DNA from: Microbacterium sp. MYb45
GTDB taxonomy: Bacteria; Actinomycetota; Actinomycetes; Actinomycetales; Microbacteriaceae
Length of the DNA stretch: 64,000 nucleotides
Reading direction: 5' to 3'
Assembly: GCF_002979655.1 (NCBI RefSeq)
Contig: NZ_PCPG01000007.1
Span: forward strand, 82,890 to 146,889
The translations under genes and the position numbers were made by a program. The notes under the pieces are model-generated. The model had not been told where the DNA came from. It did no database searches and worked only from the letters and a program-made list of their open reading frames with translations. This document shows positions 63,972 through 64,000 of the stretch, piece after piece; the first letter of the stretch is position 1, and each line of letters opens with the position of its first letter.

Positions 63972-64000
63972 GCCATAACTCTACCTCACCCGCTCCTCTC

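Noticed and set aside
63788..63976. Possible 62-codon leader peptide gene upstream of rplJ
   Set aside because: No ribosome-binding site, and it runs through the terminator hairpin of the L10 leader, so an RNA regulatory role explains the region better.

Overview
The window is a high-GC chromosomal segment of an actinobacterium, most likely a Microbacteriaceae member close to Microbacterium. This rests on a topoisomerase I with a Lys/Ala/Pro-rich tail, the actinobacterial Tad set (TadA, TadB, DUF4244, TadE, Rv3654c-like), the metB-cbs pair, the tdk/mqo/asd/lysC block, a small SRP RNA, and a RiPP cluster of the daptide type, a class characterised in Microbacterium paraoxydans. Genes are densely packed, with many 1-4 nt stop/start overlaps, and both strands are used. 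I see no insertion sequences, prophage or CRISPR.

Layout. 1-5720 (minus): lipoprotein hydrolase (cut by the window edge), holB, tmk, topA. 5798-8662 (minus): a Tad/Flp-type pilus operon. 9063-11030 (plus): acs, convergent with ridA and a DUF4177-like gene. 11887-17707 (plus): PASTA-containing bifunctional PBP, phosphoesterase, tRNA-Pro, VanZ-like protein, HAD hydrolase, DUF1295 protein. 17738-28466 (minus): FMN-dependent hydroxy-acid dehydrogenase under a FadR-type regulator with a double operator, tdk, mqo, asd, lysC, an EamA transporter, recR, dnaX. 28531-36600 (minus): a GH65 phosphorylase with its beta-phosphoglucomutase-like partner, ackA-pta, an exported lysozyme-like protein coupled to a rhomboid protease, then the SRP RNA. 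36905-41350 (plus): the MoxR / DUF58 / transglutaminase operon. 41405-42295 (minus): trhO.

42359-52110 (minus) is the most interesting region, a complete daptide-like RiPP cluster. In transcription order it encodes two divergent accessory/recognition proteins (MpaB-like), an aminotransferase (MpaD-like), an oxidative decarboxylase of the iron-alcohol-dehydrogenase fold (MpaC-like), three tiny precursor peptides all ending in threonine, a methyltransferase (MpaM-like), an intramembrane metalloprotease with an N-terminal PqqD-like domain (MpaP-like), one ABC ATPase and two permeases. By analogy with daptides, the C-terminal Thr would be decarboxylated/oxidised, transaminated and N,N-dimethylated, giving hydrophobic helical peptides with amines at both ends. 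The tandem recognition proteins, the apparent absence of metal ligands in the decarboxylase and a stem-loop after the precursor genes are the points that merit follow-up.

52291-64000: tRNA-Ser, a GNAT acetyltransferase, a PAP2 phosphatase, a Bcr/CflA-type MFS exporter, metB and cbs, a sugar ABC transporter operon with divergent LacI regulator and recognisable operators, and rplJ-rplL preceded by an L10 leader attenuator.
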